A DNA stretch of 64,000 nucleotides. Source: Streptosporangium amethystogenes. GTDB lineage: Bacteria > Actinomycetota > Actinomycetes > Streptosporangiales > Streptosporangiaceae. Positions 26,374 through 35,748 of the stretch are shown here, piece by piece. Within the stretch, counting starts at the first letter, position 1. Each line of letters opens with the position of its first letter. A program made the translations under genes and the position numbers. The stretch covers positions 77,232-141,231 of the forward strand of contig NZ_JOEQ01000022.1 of the NCBI RefSeq assembly GCF_000721075.1, in the 5' to 3' direction. Under the pieces are notes generated by a model. That model did not search any database and was not told where the DNA came from. It saw only the letters and a list, made by a program, of their open reading frames with translations.

Positions 26374-26724
26374 TCAGCCCCGGAGCCGGGACGGCCGGAG
26401 CGGATTGTGCCCGACCTCCAGCAGCGCCCGCCGCCGGTCGTCGTCGTCATCGCCGACCCTCCCCTCGGCCAGCGTGTCCTCGACGCGGTCGACGGCCTGC
26501 CGCATCGTCTCGATGTCGTCCGCGGTCAGGTCGTCCTTCCGCTTGCCGAGGACCCCGAGCACCTGGCGTCCGAGCGGCGGCATGACCAACTCGGGGCTTC
26601 CGGCGACGCCCCCGTCCGCCGAGGCCGACGCCAGCAGGAAGGCGCGCAGCTCCTCCGACGTCATGTTCACGACCTCGTGGAACTCCTGCCACACCAGGTC
26701 GAGGATCAGATCCGATTCGGCCAC
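26374..26724 (-). CDS. DUF3140 family protein
   Basis: 116 residues, mostly helical and acidic. It matches the DUF3140 pattern: LVWQEFHEVVNMTSEELRAF at the N-terminus, LGRQVLGVLGKRKDDL in the middle, VGHNPL near the C-terminus. The family is sometimes annotated as DNA-binding, but function is not established. It is a single gene with a GAGGAGAG-like ribosome site. Confidence 0.75.
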   Translation of the reverse strand: MAESDLILDLVWQEFHEVVNMTSEELRAFLLASASADGGVAGSPELVMPPLGRQVLGVLGKRKDDLTADDIETMRQAVDRVEDTLAEGRVGDDDDDRRRALLEVGHNPLRPSRLRG

Positions 26725-26907
26725 CGTGCTCTCCTCTCACACCGGGCCCTGCGGCCACGCCCCGGACAAGGACCGGCCGCCGGCGGATCGGATCTCCCCT
26801 GGCGGGGACGCGCGACGGCGAGCGCACGGCCGCCCTACCCCGGCTTCCACGCCGCTAACACGGGAGCCGGGTACGGGCGGATTTCAGCACAGCGCGGCGT
26901 ATGCCCC

Positions 26908-28245
26908 TCAGGAGGGGTTGTCCACCGTGAAACGCACGCCGGAGAAGCGGCTCCGCCACTCGGTGACCTCCGGCGCCACGGTACCCGGGTCGACGTTCTC
27001 GTCCAGGCCGCGGGCGATGAACGAGGCCAGCTCCGGCATGTCCGCCTCGGTCATCCCGAGCCTGGCGATCTCCGGCGTACCGATCCGCAGGCCGTTCACG
27101 TCCCCCTCGACCGCCTCCACCGGCAGGCCGATGCCGCTGCTGAGCAGGTTCGCCTCGCGCAGCCGCCGGGCGGCCCGCTGCCCGCCGCCGTAGCGGTGGG
27201 CCAGCACGGAGAACTGGTGGGAACGGGTGCACCCCCGGTCCGCGGCGAAGATCGGCACGCCGAGGGCGAGCAGCTCGTCGGCCAGCCGCCGCGCGGTCGC
27301 GATCATCTCCTGCGCGTAGGCGGGCCCCGCCGCCTTCCAGTCGAGCATGGTCATGGCGAGCGCGGCGGTCTTGCCCGCGTCGAAGTTGGCGGTCAGTCCC
27401 GGGTAGGCGATCGCGTCGAGCCGCTCGGCCAGTTCGGCGTCGTTGGTCACGATGAGCCCGCCCGCCGGCCCGCCCAGGCTCTTGTACGTGCTCATGGTGA
27501 TCAGGTGGGCGCCCTCCGCCAGCGGCTGCGGCCACGCCTTTCCGGCGATCATGCCGCAGAGGTGGGCGGCGTCGAAGAGCACGCGGGCGCCGACCGCGTC
27601 GGCGATCTCGCGGATGTGCGCCACCGGGTGGTGGAACAGGTTGAGGCTGCCGCCGATGGTGATCAGCTTCGGCCGGACCCGCTCGGCGAGCTCGCGCAGG
27701 GCGTCGACGTCCACCGTGTAGCCGTCCGGCGTGACGGGGGCGGGAACGATGTTCAGCCCGTACAGGCCGGCCGCGCCGGGCTCGTGGTGCGTGACGTGGC
27801 CGCCGATGCTCGCCGGCGGGGCGATGATCGTGTCACCGGGCTCGCAGGTGGCCATGAAGGTGTAGAGGTTCGCCAGCGCTCCCGAGCCGACGCGTACCTC
27901 GGCGTAGCCGGCGCCGAAGACCTCGGCGGCCAGCTCGGCGGCGATGATCTCGATCTGCTCGATCGCCTCCAGACCCATCTCGTACTTCTCGCCCGGGTAC
28001 CCCAGTGACGGCCGCGACCCGAGGCGGGCCGAGAGCAGCGCCTCGGCCCGGGGGTTCATGATGTTCGTGGCCGGGTTCAGGTTGACCGACTCGATGTCGT
28101 GGATGCGGTGGTTGCCGGCCACCAGCCGTTCGATCTCGTTCTGGATCGAGGAGGCGGTCTGGTCCGTCACGGCCTTCAGTACGGACTGGACGCGATCCTC
28201 GGTGACGGTGGGCACCCACGGACGGTGGGCGAGGGCACGGGGCAT
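26908..28245 (-). CDS. Serine hydroxymethyltransferase-like PLP enzyme, atypical
   Basis: 445 residues, fold-type I PLP enzyme. The PLP lysine is Lys255 in TMSTYKSLGGP, Asp225/His228 stand in FDAAHLCGMIAG, and the N-terminal SRPSLGYPGEKY matches the SHMT motif. Long N-terminal and internal differences from housekeeping GlyA indicate a paralogue, perhaps acting on a different beta-hydroxy amino acid or C1 donor. Start ATG 28245 follows AGGAG; an in-frame ATG at 28305 has no such site. It could complement sarcosine oxidase by moving the glycine and methylene-folate it produces, but the genes are 20 kb apart. Confidence 0.85.
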   Translation of the reverse strand: MPRALAHRPWVPTVTEDRVQSVLKAVTDQTASSIQNEIERLVAGNHRIHDIESVNLNPATNIMNPRAEALLSARLGSRPSLGYPGEKYEMGLEAIEQIEIIAAELAAEVFGAGYAEVRVGSGALANLYTFMATCEPGDTIIAPPASIGGHVTHHEPGAAGLYGLNIVPAPVTPDGYTVDVDALRELAERVRPKLITIGGSLNLFHHPVAHIREIADAVGARVLFDAAHLCGMIAGKAWPQPLAEGAHLITMSTYKSLGGPAGGLIVTNDAELAERLDAIAYPGLTANFDAGKTAALAMTMLDWKAAGPAYAQEMIATARRLADELLALGVPIFAADRGCTRSHQFSVLAHRYGGGQRAARRLREANLLSSGIGLPVEAVEGDVNGLRIGTPEIARLGMTEADMPELASFIARGLDENVDPGTVAPEVTEWRSRFSGVRFTVDNPS

Positions 28246-28715
28246 CAGGTGATCTCCTGGCCGACAGGCAGACGGCTGTCGTGGTGATGTCAGGTTGTCT
28301 GCCACACGACGTTAGATCGCAGATGATGCCCACCGCATCGGGTGAAAGATGGGGTTTTTCACGCTGTTTTCCTACATTTGCTGGAAAAAGATTCCGCACC
28401 TCGCCGGAAACGATCACTTCTTTCACCGGGGCCCCGTCCGTCCCTCCGGTCCCCCGAACGCCACATACGGCTGAACCGCAATAAATGGGTGAGCGCTCTG
28501 TCCACTTGCTTTGTAGGATGACCGACGTGCCAGGGCTCCCTCATCCGGCAGGTGCTCACCGGCCCGATCGAGCCCCCACGACCGGCCACGCCATGGCCGC
28601 CGCCTGTCGCGCGCGACCATCGGGAGTTCGTCGAAAGCGACCCGCTGCCGCTCTCGGAGATCGCTTCCAGGCCACCGGTCGGGCTCCGCACCTGTCCCCA
28701 CCTCGGCCCGTTCCC
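28246..28715. other. Intergenic region, possible gene relic
   Basis: 470 bases. The left part is AT-rich and should carry the promoter of the SHMT-like gene. At 28480-28530 TTTGTAGGATGACC looks like a -10 followed by an ATG, opening a rightward frame to 28748 of low-quality composition, but I do not recognise it. It may be the decayed remnant of a gene. Confidence 0.35.
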
Positions 28716-28746
28716 TTGACCTCAACCGAAGTTCAGGTCGCAGGCT
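28716..28746 (+). promoter_or_regulatory. MerR-type promoter, copy 1 (19-bp spacer)
   Basis: TTGACC (28716-28721), 19-bp spacer with the dyad TCAAC-CGAA-GTTcA, and CAGGCT (28741-28746). It matches the second copy at 33775-33805 in both boxes and spacing. It would drive the ABC exporter pair through the short relic frame that follows. Confidence 0.7.
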
Positions 28747-28779
28747 GAGTCCGACACTCCCCCGCTGGAGGAAATCCTC

Positions 28780-28881
28780 ATGATCCCGGCTACCGGGACG
28801 ACGGACGAGACCGGCCGACGGCCGGTCCTCCGGCACGACGCCCCTCTCCCGGCCACCCCACCTAAAGAGATCCCATGCTGA
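28780..28881 (+). pseudogene. Relic of an NAD(P)H-binding protein gene start / leader frame
   Basis: Frame of 33 codons starting MIPATGTTDETG. Together with its upstream leader it parallels the first bases of the intact NAD(P)H-binding gene at 33840 (MILVTGATGKVG), including a GGAGGAAA ribosome site. After about ten codons the similarity fades, and the stop (28879-28881) overlaps the ABC gene start by seven bases. It is either a degenerated duplicate or a leader peptide coupling translation to the exporter. Confidence 0.5.
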
Positions 28882-30608
28882 CCCGCCTGCTCCGCACCTA
28901 CCTGCGCCCCTACTCGGCGGTACTGACCGCCGTGGTGGTGCTGCAACTGGTCGGCACCATCGCCTCGCTCTATCTGCCCAGCCTGAACGCCGACATCATC
29001 GACCAGGGCGTGGCCACCGGCGACACCGGCTACATCCTCACCGCGGGAGGCTGGATGCTGGCCGTCTCCCTCGTGCAGATCGCCTGCTCGATCGCGGCGG
29101 TCTACTACGGCTCCCATGCGGCCATGGGCTTCGGGCGCGACGTCCGCTCGGCGATCTTCCACCAGGTCGGCGGCTTCTCCGCCAGGGAGGTCTCCCACTT
29201 CGGCGCCCCCTCCCTGATCACCCGCGGGACCAACGACGTGCAGCAGGTCCAGATGCTCGTCGTGATGACCTGCACGATGCTGGTCGCGGCCCCCATCATG
29301 GGCGTCGGCGGCATCATCATGGCGCTGCGCCAGGACCTCGGCCTGTCCTGGCTCATGCTGGTCTGCGTCCCCGCGCTGCTGGTCTCGATCGGCCTGATCA
29401 TCGTCCGCATGGTCCCCCAGTTCCGCGCGATGCAGGAGCGCATCGACCGGGTGAACCAGGTGCTGCGCGAGCAGCTCACCGGCATCCGCGTGGTGCGCGC
29501 CTTCGTCCGCGAGCGTGAGGAGACCCGCCGGTTCGCCGAGGCCAACGGCGAGCTGACCGACACCGCGCTGCGGGTGGGACGGCTGACCGCGCTCATCTTC
29601 CCCACCGTGATGCTGATCCTCAACATCTCCAGTATCGCCGTGCTCTGGTTCGGCTCCGGGCGGGTGGACAGCGGCGAGATGCAGATCGGCGCCCTGACCG
29701 CGTTCCTGATGTACCTGATGCAGATCCTCATGTCGGTGATGATGGCCAGCTTCATCTCGATGATGATCCCGCGCGCCGCGGTCTGCGCCGAGCGCATCAC
29801 CGAGGTGCTCGACACCGAGTCGTCGGTGACGCCGCCCAGCGACCCGGTACGACAGGTGAGCGGCCGCGCCGAACTGGAGATGCGCGACGTCGAGTTCCGC
29901 TACCCGGGCGCGGAGGCACCCGTGCTGTCCGGCATCTCCTTCCGCGTGGCGGCGGGACAGACCACCGCCGTGATCGGCAGCACCGGCTCCGGCAAGACGA
30001 CACTGGTCTCGCTGGTGCCCAGGCTGTTCGACGCCACCTCGGGCACGGTCTCGGTCAACGGCGTCGACGTCCGCGACCTCGACCCCCAGGTGCTCTGGTC
30101 GCGCATCGGCCTGGTGCCGCAGAAGCCGTACCTGTTCAGCGGCACCGTCGCCAGCAACCTGCGCTACGGCAACCCGGACGCCGACGACGAGGAGCTGTGG
30201 GAGGCGCTGGAGGTGGCCCAGGCACGCGACTTCGTCGAGGCGATGCCCGAGGGCCTGGAGGCGCCCATCACCCAGGGCGGCACGAACGTGTCCGGCGGGC
30301 AGCGACAGCGGCTGTCCATCGCCAGGGCACTGGTCAGCAAGCCCGAGATCTACCTGTTCGACGACTCGTTCTCGGCCCTGGACCTGGCCACCGACGCGCG
30401 GCTGCGCGCCGCCCTGCGCCCGCACACCGCCGAGGCCGCCGTCATCATCGTCGGCCAGCGGGTCTCCACCATCGCCGACGCCGATCAGATCATCGTCCTG
30501 GACGACGGCGTGATCGTCGGCCTGGGAACCCATGACGAGCTGCTGGATTCCTGCCCGACGTACATCGAGATCGTCGAGTCCCAACTAGCCGCGGAGACCG
30601 CAGCATGA
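28875..30608 (+). CDS. ABC exporter half-transporter, subunit 1 (degenerate site)
   Basis: 577 residues: six membrane helices (to about 310) then a nucleotide-binding domain. Walker A is GSTGSGKTT and the signature is intact (VSGGQRQR). The Walker B segment reads [10 protein letters not shown], with Asp where the catalytic Glu is expected. This is the hallmark of the degenerate subunit in heterodimeric exporters such as BmrCD or TM287/288. It overlaps the partner gene by four bases (30605-30608). Likely role: export of a drug, lipid or peptide. The MerR-type promoter upstream suggests induction by a toxic compound. Confidence 0.9.
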   Translation: MLTRLLRTYLRPYSAVLTAVVVLQLVGTIASLYLPSLNADIIDQGVATGDTGYILTAGGWMLAVSLVQIACSIAAVYYGSHAAMGFGRDVRSAIFHQVGGFSAREVSHFGAPSLITRGTNDVQQVQMLVVMTCTMLVAAPIMGVGGIIMALRQDLGLSWLMLVCVPALLVSIGLIIVRMVPQFRAMQERIDRVNQVLREQLTGIRVVRAFVREREETRRFAEANGELTDTALRVGRLTALIFPTVMLILNISSIAVLWFGSGRVDSGEMQIGALTAFLMYLMQILMSVMMASFISMMIPRAAVCAERITEVLDTESSVTPPSDPVRQVSGRAELEMRDVEFRYPGAEAPVLSGISFRVAAGQTTAVIGSTGSGKTTLVSLVPRLFDATSGTVSVNGVDVRDLDPQVLWSRIGLVPQKPYLFSGTVASNLRYGNPDADDEELWEALEVAQARDFVEAMPEGLEAPITQGGTNVSGGQRQRLSIARALVSKPEIYLFDDSFSALDLATDARLRAALRPHTAEAAVIIVGQRVSTIADADQIIVLDDGVIVGLGTHDELLDSCPTYIEIVESQLAAETAA

Positions 30609-32620
30609 GTGACAGTCCCACGACGACCGCGCGACCGCGACCACCCGTCGGAGGCGGAGGCTTCGGCCGGGGCCCCATGGGCGGGGCCGGGATGCCCGTG
30701 GAGAAGTCGATGAACTTCGGGCCCTCCGCCCGACGGCTGGTCCGGCGGATGAACCCCGATCGCCCGAAGCTGCTGGCCGTGATCGGTCTCGCCGTGATCA
30801 GCGTGGTGTTCTCCGTCGTCGGGCCGAAGATCCTCGGGTACGCGACGGACCTGATCTTCACCGGGGTGATCGGCAAGCAGTTGCCCGCCGGGATGAGCAC
30901 GCAGCAGGCGATCGAGGCGGCCCGCGCCTCCGGCAACGACAACTTCGCCAACCTGCTCGCGGGGATGGACGTCGTACCCGGTCAGGGCATCGACTTCGGC
31001 GCGCTGGGCACGGTCCTGCTCTGGGTACTGGGGCTCTACGTCGCGTCGTCGCTTTTCGCCTGGTACCAGGGTTACCTGCTCAACGACGTGGTGCAGCGCA
31101 CCGTCTACCGGCTGCGGGAGGAGGTCGAGGAGAAGCTGAACCGGCTTCCGCTCAGGTTCTTCGACGGCCAGCCGCGCGGCGAGCTGCTCAGCCGGGTCAC
31201 CAACGACATCGACAACGTCTCGCAGACCCTGCAGCAGACCATGAGCCAGCTGCTGAACTCGCTGCTGCTGGTGATCGGCGTGCTCGCGATGATGTTCGTG
31301 ATCTCACCGCTGCTCGCGCTGATCGCCCTGGTGACCATCCCGTTGACGATGGTCGCCACCGGGATGATCGCCAAGCGCTCACAGCGGCACTTCGTCGCGC
31401 AGTGGAAGCACACCGGCAGCCTGAACGCCCACATCGAGGAGGCGTTCACCGGCCACGAGCTGGTGAAGGTGTTCGGCCGCCGCCCCGAGGTCGAGGAGGT
31501 GTTCAGGGAGCGGAACGAGGAGCTGTTCAAGGCCAGCTTCGGCGCCCAGTTCATCTCCGGGATCATCATGCCGATGATGATGTTCATCGGGAACCTCAAC
31601 TACGTCGCCATCGCCGTCGTCGGTGGCCTGCGGGTCGCCACCGGGGCGATGAGCCTGGGTGACGTGCAGGCGTTCATCCAGTACTCCCGGCAGTTCACCC
31701 AGCCGCTGACCCAGGTCGCCTCGATGGCCAACCTGCTGCAGTCGGGGGTGGCCTCGGCCGAGCGGGTCTTCGAGCTGCTCGACGCCGCGGAGCAGGAGCC
31801 CGACCCGGCCGACCCGGTGGTGCCCACCGCCAGGCGGGGCCGCGTCGAGTTCGAGCACGTGTCCTTCAGCTACGACCCGGAGCAGCCCCTCATCGAGGAC
31901 CTGTCCCTGGTGGCCGACCCCGGGCACACCGTCGCGATCGTCGGCCCGACCGGCGCGGGCAAGACCACCCTGGTCAACCTCGTCATGCGCTTCTACGAGC
32001 TGAACTCGGGCCGGATCACCCTCGACGGCATCGACATCACCGCGATGCGCCGCGACGACCTGCGCTCGCACATCGGCATGGTGCTCCAGGACACCTGGCT
32101 GTTCGGCGGCACCATCCGCGAGAACATCGCCTACGGCAACCCCCGGGCCACCGAGGAGCAGATCCTCGCCGCCGCGCGGGCCACCTTCGTCGACCGTTTC
32201 GTACGCACCCTGCCGGACGGCTACGACACGGTGGTCGACGAGGAGGGGAGCAACGTCAGCGCCGGCGAGAAGCAGCTGCTGACCATCGCCCGCGCCTTCC
32301 TCGCCGACCCGTCGCTGCTCATCCTCGACGAGGCCACCAGCTCGGTCGACACCCGCACCGAGGTCCTGGTGCAGCACGCCATGGCCGCGCTGCGCTCGGA
32401 CCGCACCAGCTTCGTCATCGCCCACCGGCTGTCGACCATCCGCGACGCCGACCTGATCCTGGTGATGGAGGAGGGAAGCATCGTCGAGCACGGCACCCAC
32501 GACGAGCTGCTCGCCGCCCGCGGCGCCTACCACCGCCTGTACTCCGCGCAGTTCAGCGGCGCGGCGATCGAGGACGACGAGACGGCCGCGGAGGAGGTGC
32601 CCACGCCGGTCTCACCGTGA
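30605..32620 (+). CDS. ABC exporter half-transporter, subunit 2 (catalytic)
   Basis: 671 residues with an N-terminal Gly/Pro-rich cytosolic tail of about 40 residues, then six membrane helices and a nucleotide-binding domain. Walker A is GPTGAGKTT and Walker B is complete ([12 protein letters not shown]), but the signature reads VSAGEKQL instead of SGGQ. The complementary defects in the two subunits predict one active and one degenerate ATP site in the heterodimer. Transcription ends at the 23-bp hairpin 82 bases downstream. Confidence 0.92.
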   Translation: MSDSPTTTARPRPPVGGGGFGRGPMGGAGMPVEKSMNFGPSARRLVRRMNPDRPKLLAVIGLAVISVVFSVVGPKILGYATDLIFTGVIGKQLPAGMSTQQAIEAARASGNDNFANLLAGMDVVPGQGIDFGALGTVLLWVLGLYVASSLFAWYQGYLLNDVVQRTVYRLREEVEEKLNRLPLRFFDGQPRGELLSRVTNDIDNVSQTLQQTMSQLLNSLLLVIGVLAMMFVISPLLALIALVTIPLTMVATGMIAKRSQRHFVAQWKHTGSLNAHIEEAFTGHELVKVFGRRPEVEEVFRERNEELFKASFGAQFISGIIMPMMMFIGNLNYVAIAVVGGLRVATGAMSLGDVQAFIQYSRQFTQPLTQVASMANLLQSGVASAERVFELLDAAEQEPDPADPVVPTARRGRVEFEHVSFSYDPEQPLIEDLSLVADPGHTVAIVGPTGAGKTTLVNLVMRFYELNSGRITLDGIDITAMRRDDLRSHIGMVLQDTWLFGGTIRENIAYGNPRATEEQILAAARATFVDRFVRTLPDGYDTVVDEEGSNVSAGEKQLLTIARAFLADPSLLILDEATSSVDTRTEVLVQHAMAALRSDRTSFVIAHRLSTIRDADLILVMEEGSIVEHGTHDELLAARGAYHRLYSAQFSGAAIEDDETAAEEVPTPVSP

Positions 32621-32701
32621 TCCGTCCGGCTCGGCCACGGATCGGCGCGGCTGCGACGCGGTCACCGGGAACGATCGACGCCCGGCCCCTCGAACCCGCC
32701 C

Positions 32702-32750
32702 GAGCCGGTCGTCACCGGTGAGCGCCGCGCTCACCGGTGACGACCGGCTC
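32702..32750. terminator. Very strong bidirectional terminator hairpin
   Basis: Perfect 23-bp arms (32702-32724, 32728-32750) around CCG, between the converging ABC gene and the phosphatase-family gene. Confidence 0.9.
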
Positions 32751-32759
32751 CCGCGGGGA

Positions 32760-33752
32760 TCAGAGCCTGACGCGGGCCATGACCGGCAGGTGGTCGCTGC
32801 CGGTGGCGGGCAGGGTCCAGGTGCTGACGGGGGTCACCGCGCGGGTCATGACATGGTCGATCCTGGCGACGGGGAAGGCGACGGGCCAGCTGAAGTCGAA
32901 GCCCTCCCGCGCCGGGATCAGCCGTGAGGTGAGGGGGGCCAGGCCCCGGTCGTCGAGGGTGCCGTTGAGATCGCCCAGCAGGACGACCCGCTCCAGCCTC
33001 TCCGCGGCGAGGGCCGCACCCAGCGCGACGGCGCTCTCGTCCCTCCGGCCGGAGCCGAAGCCGTCCGGCAGCCGGACGCGGAGCGAGGGAAGATGGGCGA
33101 CGTAGACGGCCACGTCGCCGTACGGGGTCCGCGCGGTGGTCCGCAACCCCCGGTTCCAGTCGCCCTCGATGTCCTTCGGCCTGATGTCCACCGGCCGGGA
33201 GTCCGTGAGGGGGTACCTGGACCAGAGCCCGACGGTGCCCACGACGGCGCGGTGGGGATGGTCCGGCGCGAGGGCGGCCCCGTAGACGGGCAGCGCCTCG
33301 GGGGTCAGCTCCTCCAGAGCGACAAGATCCGCACCGGCTGCCGCCAGGACCCGCGCGGTCCCGGCGGGATCGGGGTTGTCGTCCGCGACGTTGTGCTGGA
33401 GCACCGTCAGCCGGGACACCGTCAGGTCGGATGCCACTCCCCGCTCGGCGGGCGGCAGCCGGTCGCCGAAGAGCGCGACCCAGACCGTCATGGGAAGCAG
33501 CAGGGCCACCGCCGCGAGAGCCGACCGCCGCAGCAGCGCCAGAACCGCCAGTAGGGGAACCGCCAGGCCGACCCAGGGCAGGAACGTCTCCAGCAGGCTG
33601 CCGAGGTTGCCCACGGCGTTCGGCACGGCGTCGTGGAACACCAGCAGCCCGGCGACCAGCACGGCGAGCGACGCGAGAGCCCGCCCCCGCGTCCACGGCG
33701 TCCCGGCCTTCCCGCCCTCACCTCCGGGGGACGGTTGGTGCCCTGCGGACAA
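32760..33752 (-). CDS. Membrane-anchored endonuclease/exonuclease/phosphatase family protein
   Basis: About 330 residues. Three hydrophobic segments occupy residues 20-110 (LASLAVLVAGLLVF and following), then an EEP domain with LQHNVADDN, the acid EELTPEA, GDLNGTLDD and the terminal GSDHLPVMARV. These supply the metal and catalytic His/Asp/Asn residues of the DNase I-like fold, probably on the outer face. The start is doubtful: the frame lacks ATG and GTG near here, and TTG 33752 has GGAGG just upstream. It is divergent from the NAD(P)H-binding gene. Confidence 0.8.
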   Translation of the reverse strand: MSAGHQPSPGGEGGKAGTPWTRGRALASLAVLVAGLLVFHDAVPNAVGNLGSLLETFLPWVGLAVPLLAVLALLRRSALAAVALLLPMTVWVALFGDRLPPAERGVASDLTVSRLTVLQHNVADDNPDPAGTARVLAAAGADLVALEELTPEALPVYGAALAPDHPHRAVVGTVGLWSRYPLTDSRPVDIRPKDIEGDWNRGLRTTARTPYGDVAVYVAHLPSLRVRLPDGFGSGRRDESAVALGAALAAERLERVVLLGDLNGTLDDRGLAPLTSRLIPAREGFDFSWPVAFPVARIDHVMTRAVTPVSTWTLPATGSDHLPVMARVRL

Positions 33753-33774
33753 CGGTCCTCCCCTCCCTGCCTCA

Positions 33775-33805
33775 TTGACATCAACCAAAGTTGAGGTTGC
33801 AGGCT
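33775..33805 (+). promoter_or_regulatory. MerR-type promoter, copy 2 (19-bp spacer)
   Basis: TTGACA (33775-33780), 19-bp spacer containing TCAAC-CAAA-GTTGA, CAGGCT (33800-33805). The overlong spacer with centred dyad is the signature of activation by a MerR protein. It leads into the NAD(P)H-binding gene 34 bases on. Confidence 0.75.
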
Positions 33806-33839
33806 GATCACGACGTTCCCACTGACGAAGGAGATCATC

Positions 33840-34688
33840 ATGATTCTGGTTACCGGGGCCACAGGCAAGGTCGGCGGTCAGGCCGTGACCCGGCTTCTCG
33901 GCGCGGGCGCCGCCGTGCGCGCGCTGGTCCGCGATCCCGCGTCCGCCAGGCTCCCGGAGGGCGCCGAGGTGGTGCGCGGCGACCTGGCCGACCCCGGCAG
34001 CCTGGACGCCGCCCTGGACGGGGTCGACTCGGTGTTCCTCGTCTGGCCGACCCTCGCGGCCGACCACGCGGCGCCCGCGACCATCGAGAGGATCACCAAG
34101 CACGCCCGCCGCGTCGTCTACCTCTCCGCACGCGGCACATCCGACGCCCCCGGCCAGGACCCGAACTCGATCCTCGGCTCGCACGCCCTCATCGAGGGGC
34201 TGATCGAGCGGTCCGGAGCGGAGTGGACGTTCCTGCGGCCCGGCGGATTCGCCGCCAACACCCTGATGTGGGCCGCCCAGATCCGGGGGACCGGCGTCGT
34301 CCGCTGGGTGCACGGTGCGGCCACCAGGGCACTGATCCACGAGCGCGACATCGCCGCCGCGGGGGTGAGCGTGCTCACCGGCACCGGCCACGCCGGGGCG
34401 AAGTACGTGCTGACCGGCCCCGAGGCGCTGACCCAGGTGGAGCAGGTGGCCGCCATCGGCGCGGCGATCGGCCGGCCGACGCGCTGGGAGGAGCTCGCGC
34501 CGGAGATCGCGCTGCGCGAGCTGCTCGACCAGGGCTGGCCGCCCGCCGCGGCGGAGGGAATCATCGACGCGCACGCGCTGATGGTGGCCGCCCCGGAGAC
34601 GACCACCTCCGTCGTGGAGGAACTCACCGGAGCACCGGCCACCCCGTTCCACCGGTGGGCGGCCGACCACGCCGACGACTTCCGCTGA
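33840..34688 (+). CDS. NAD(P)H-binding protein, NmrA/atypical SDR type
   Basis: 282 residues. The nucleotide-binding loop VTGATGKVGG is at residues 4-13, followed by RDPASARLPEGAEVVRGD with the Arg that usually selects NADP. There is no canonical YxxxK pair, as in NmrA-like SDR proteins that act as redox sensors or quinone reductases. GAAGGAG precedes the ATG. Regulated by the MerR-type promoter upstream, so a response to quinones or electrophiles is plausible. Confidence 0.88.
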   Translation: MILVTGATGKVGGQAVTRLLGAGAAVRALVRDPASARLPEGAEVVRGDLADPGSLDAALDGVDSVFLVWPTLAADHAAPATIERITKHARRVVYLSARGTSDAPGQDPNSILGSHALIEGLIERSGAEWTFLRPGGFAANTLMWAAQIRGTGVVRWVHGAATRALIHERDIAAAGVSVLTGTGHAGAKYVLTGPEALTQVEQVAAIGAAIGRPTRWEELAPEIALRELLDQGWPPAAAEGIIDAHALMVAAPETTTSVVEELTGAPATPFHRWAADHADDFR

Positions 34689-34757
34689 CCTTGGAAGGCA
34701 TCCGGAGAGGATGTGCCCGGGTCCGGCTGGGTATGCGGGGTGGGTCAGTATGGGAGG

Positions 34758-35615
34758 GTGAGCGAGGATACGAGGGCGCTGGCGAAGCTGGTGGCCGCGG
34801 GCGGTGTCGCGGTGCTGAGCGGGGCCGGGATATCGACGGAGTCGGGGATTCCCGACTACCGGGGGCCGCGTGGCTCCCTGGTCCGGCACACCCCGATGAC
34901 CTACCAGACGTTCACCGGCGACCCGGCTGCCAGACGGCGCTACTGGGCGCGGAGCTACCTCGGGTGGCGGGCGATGACCGGGGCGAGGCCGAACAGCGGC
35001 CACCAGGCGGTCGCGCGGCTCCAGCGGCACGGCCTGGTGGCCGGCATCGTGACGCAGAACGTGGACGGCCTGCACCAGGCGGGCGGCGCCGAGGCGGTCG
35101 TCGAGCTGCACGGCAGCCTGCATCAGGTGATCTGCCTGGACTGCGGTGATTCGAGCTCGCGAGAGGAGCTGGATCACCGCCTGACGCTGGCGAACCCCCG
35201 GTTCGGTGCCCGAGCGAGTGCGATCAACCCGGACGGCGACGTCGAGCTGGCGGACGAGGAGGTCGACGGGTTCCAGCTGGTCGGCTGCCGGGCGTGTGAC
35301 CGGGGGGTGCTCAAGCCCGACGTCGTCTTCTTCGGGGAGACCGTCCCGCCGGAGCGGGTCCGCGAGTGCTACGCCCTGGTGGAACGAGCACGCCTGCTGC
35401 TGGTGCTCGGATCGTCGCTGACGGTGATGTCCGGCCGCCGGTTCGTGCTGCGCGCCGCGAAGCTCGGCATCCCCGTGGCGATCGTCAACCAGGGCCCGAC
35501 CCGCGGCGACGGCTACGCGACGCTCGCCGTCGACGCCCCGCTGGGCACGGTCCTTCCGGAACTGGTCAGGCTCGTCGACGCACGGACCATGACCGCCGGT
35601 CCGCCCTCAGGGTAG
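34758..35615 (+). CDS. Sir2-family NAD-dependent protein deacylase
   Basis: About 285 residues. GAGISTESGIPDYRG near residue 20 forms the NAD site, TQNVDGLH and the catalytic His in ELHGSLHQ follow, and a CLDC...CRAC pair makes the zinc site. It removes acyl groups from lysines with NAD. Two starts compete: GTG 34758 begins at the conserved region but has SD-like GGGAGG directly abutting, while GTG 34713 has GGAGAGG and adds 15 residues. The stop is 93 bases before a hairpin shared with the convergent HAD gene. Confidence 0.9.
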   Translation: MSEDTRALAKLVAAGGVAVLSGAGISTESGIPDYRGPRGSLVRHTPMTYQTFTGDPAARRRYWARSYLGWRAMTGARPNSGHQAVARLQRHGLVAGIVTQNVDGLHQAGGAEAVVELHGSLHQVICLDCGDSSSREELDHRLTLANPRFGARASAINPDGDVELADEEVDGFQLVGCRACDRGVLKPDVVFFGETVPPERVRECYALVERARLLLVLGSSLTVMSGRRFVLRAAKLGIPVAIVNQGPTRGDGYATLAVDAPLGTVLPELVRLVDARTMTAGPPSG

Positions 35616-35707
35616 GGCGACCGCCTCTCGCCTGAGGCCGCGAACGCGCGGCCGTCCCGCCCCCGGCGTCCCGCGACCCCGGGGAATCCGTGCACGACAC
35701 GCCCTGA

Positions 35708-35731
35708 CCGGTCGCGCGGCCCGGCGACCGG
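35708..35731. terminator. Hairpin between convergent genes
   Basis: Perfect 8-bp stem CCGGTCGC/GCGACCGG with an 8-base loop, between the sirtuin and HAD genes. Confidence 0.6.
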
Positions 35732-35748
35732 GGACGGCCGGGACCGCC

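Noticed and set aside
28485..28748. Rightward frame upstream of the ABC exporter
   Set aside because: Runs through the MerR-type promoter and has no domain signal.
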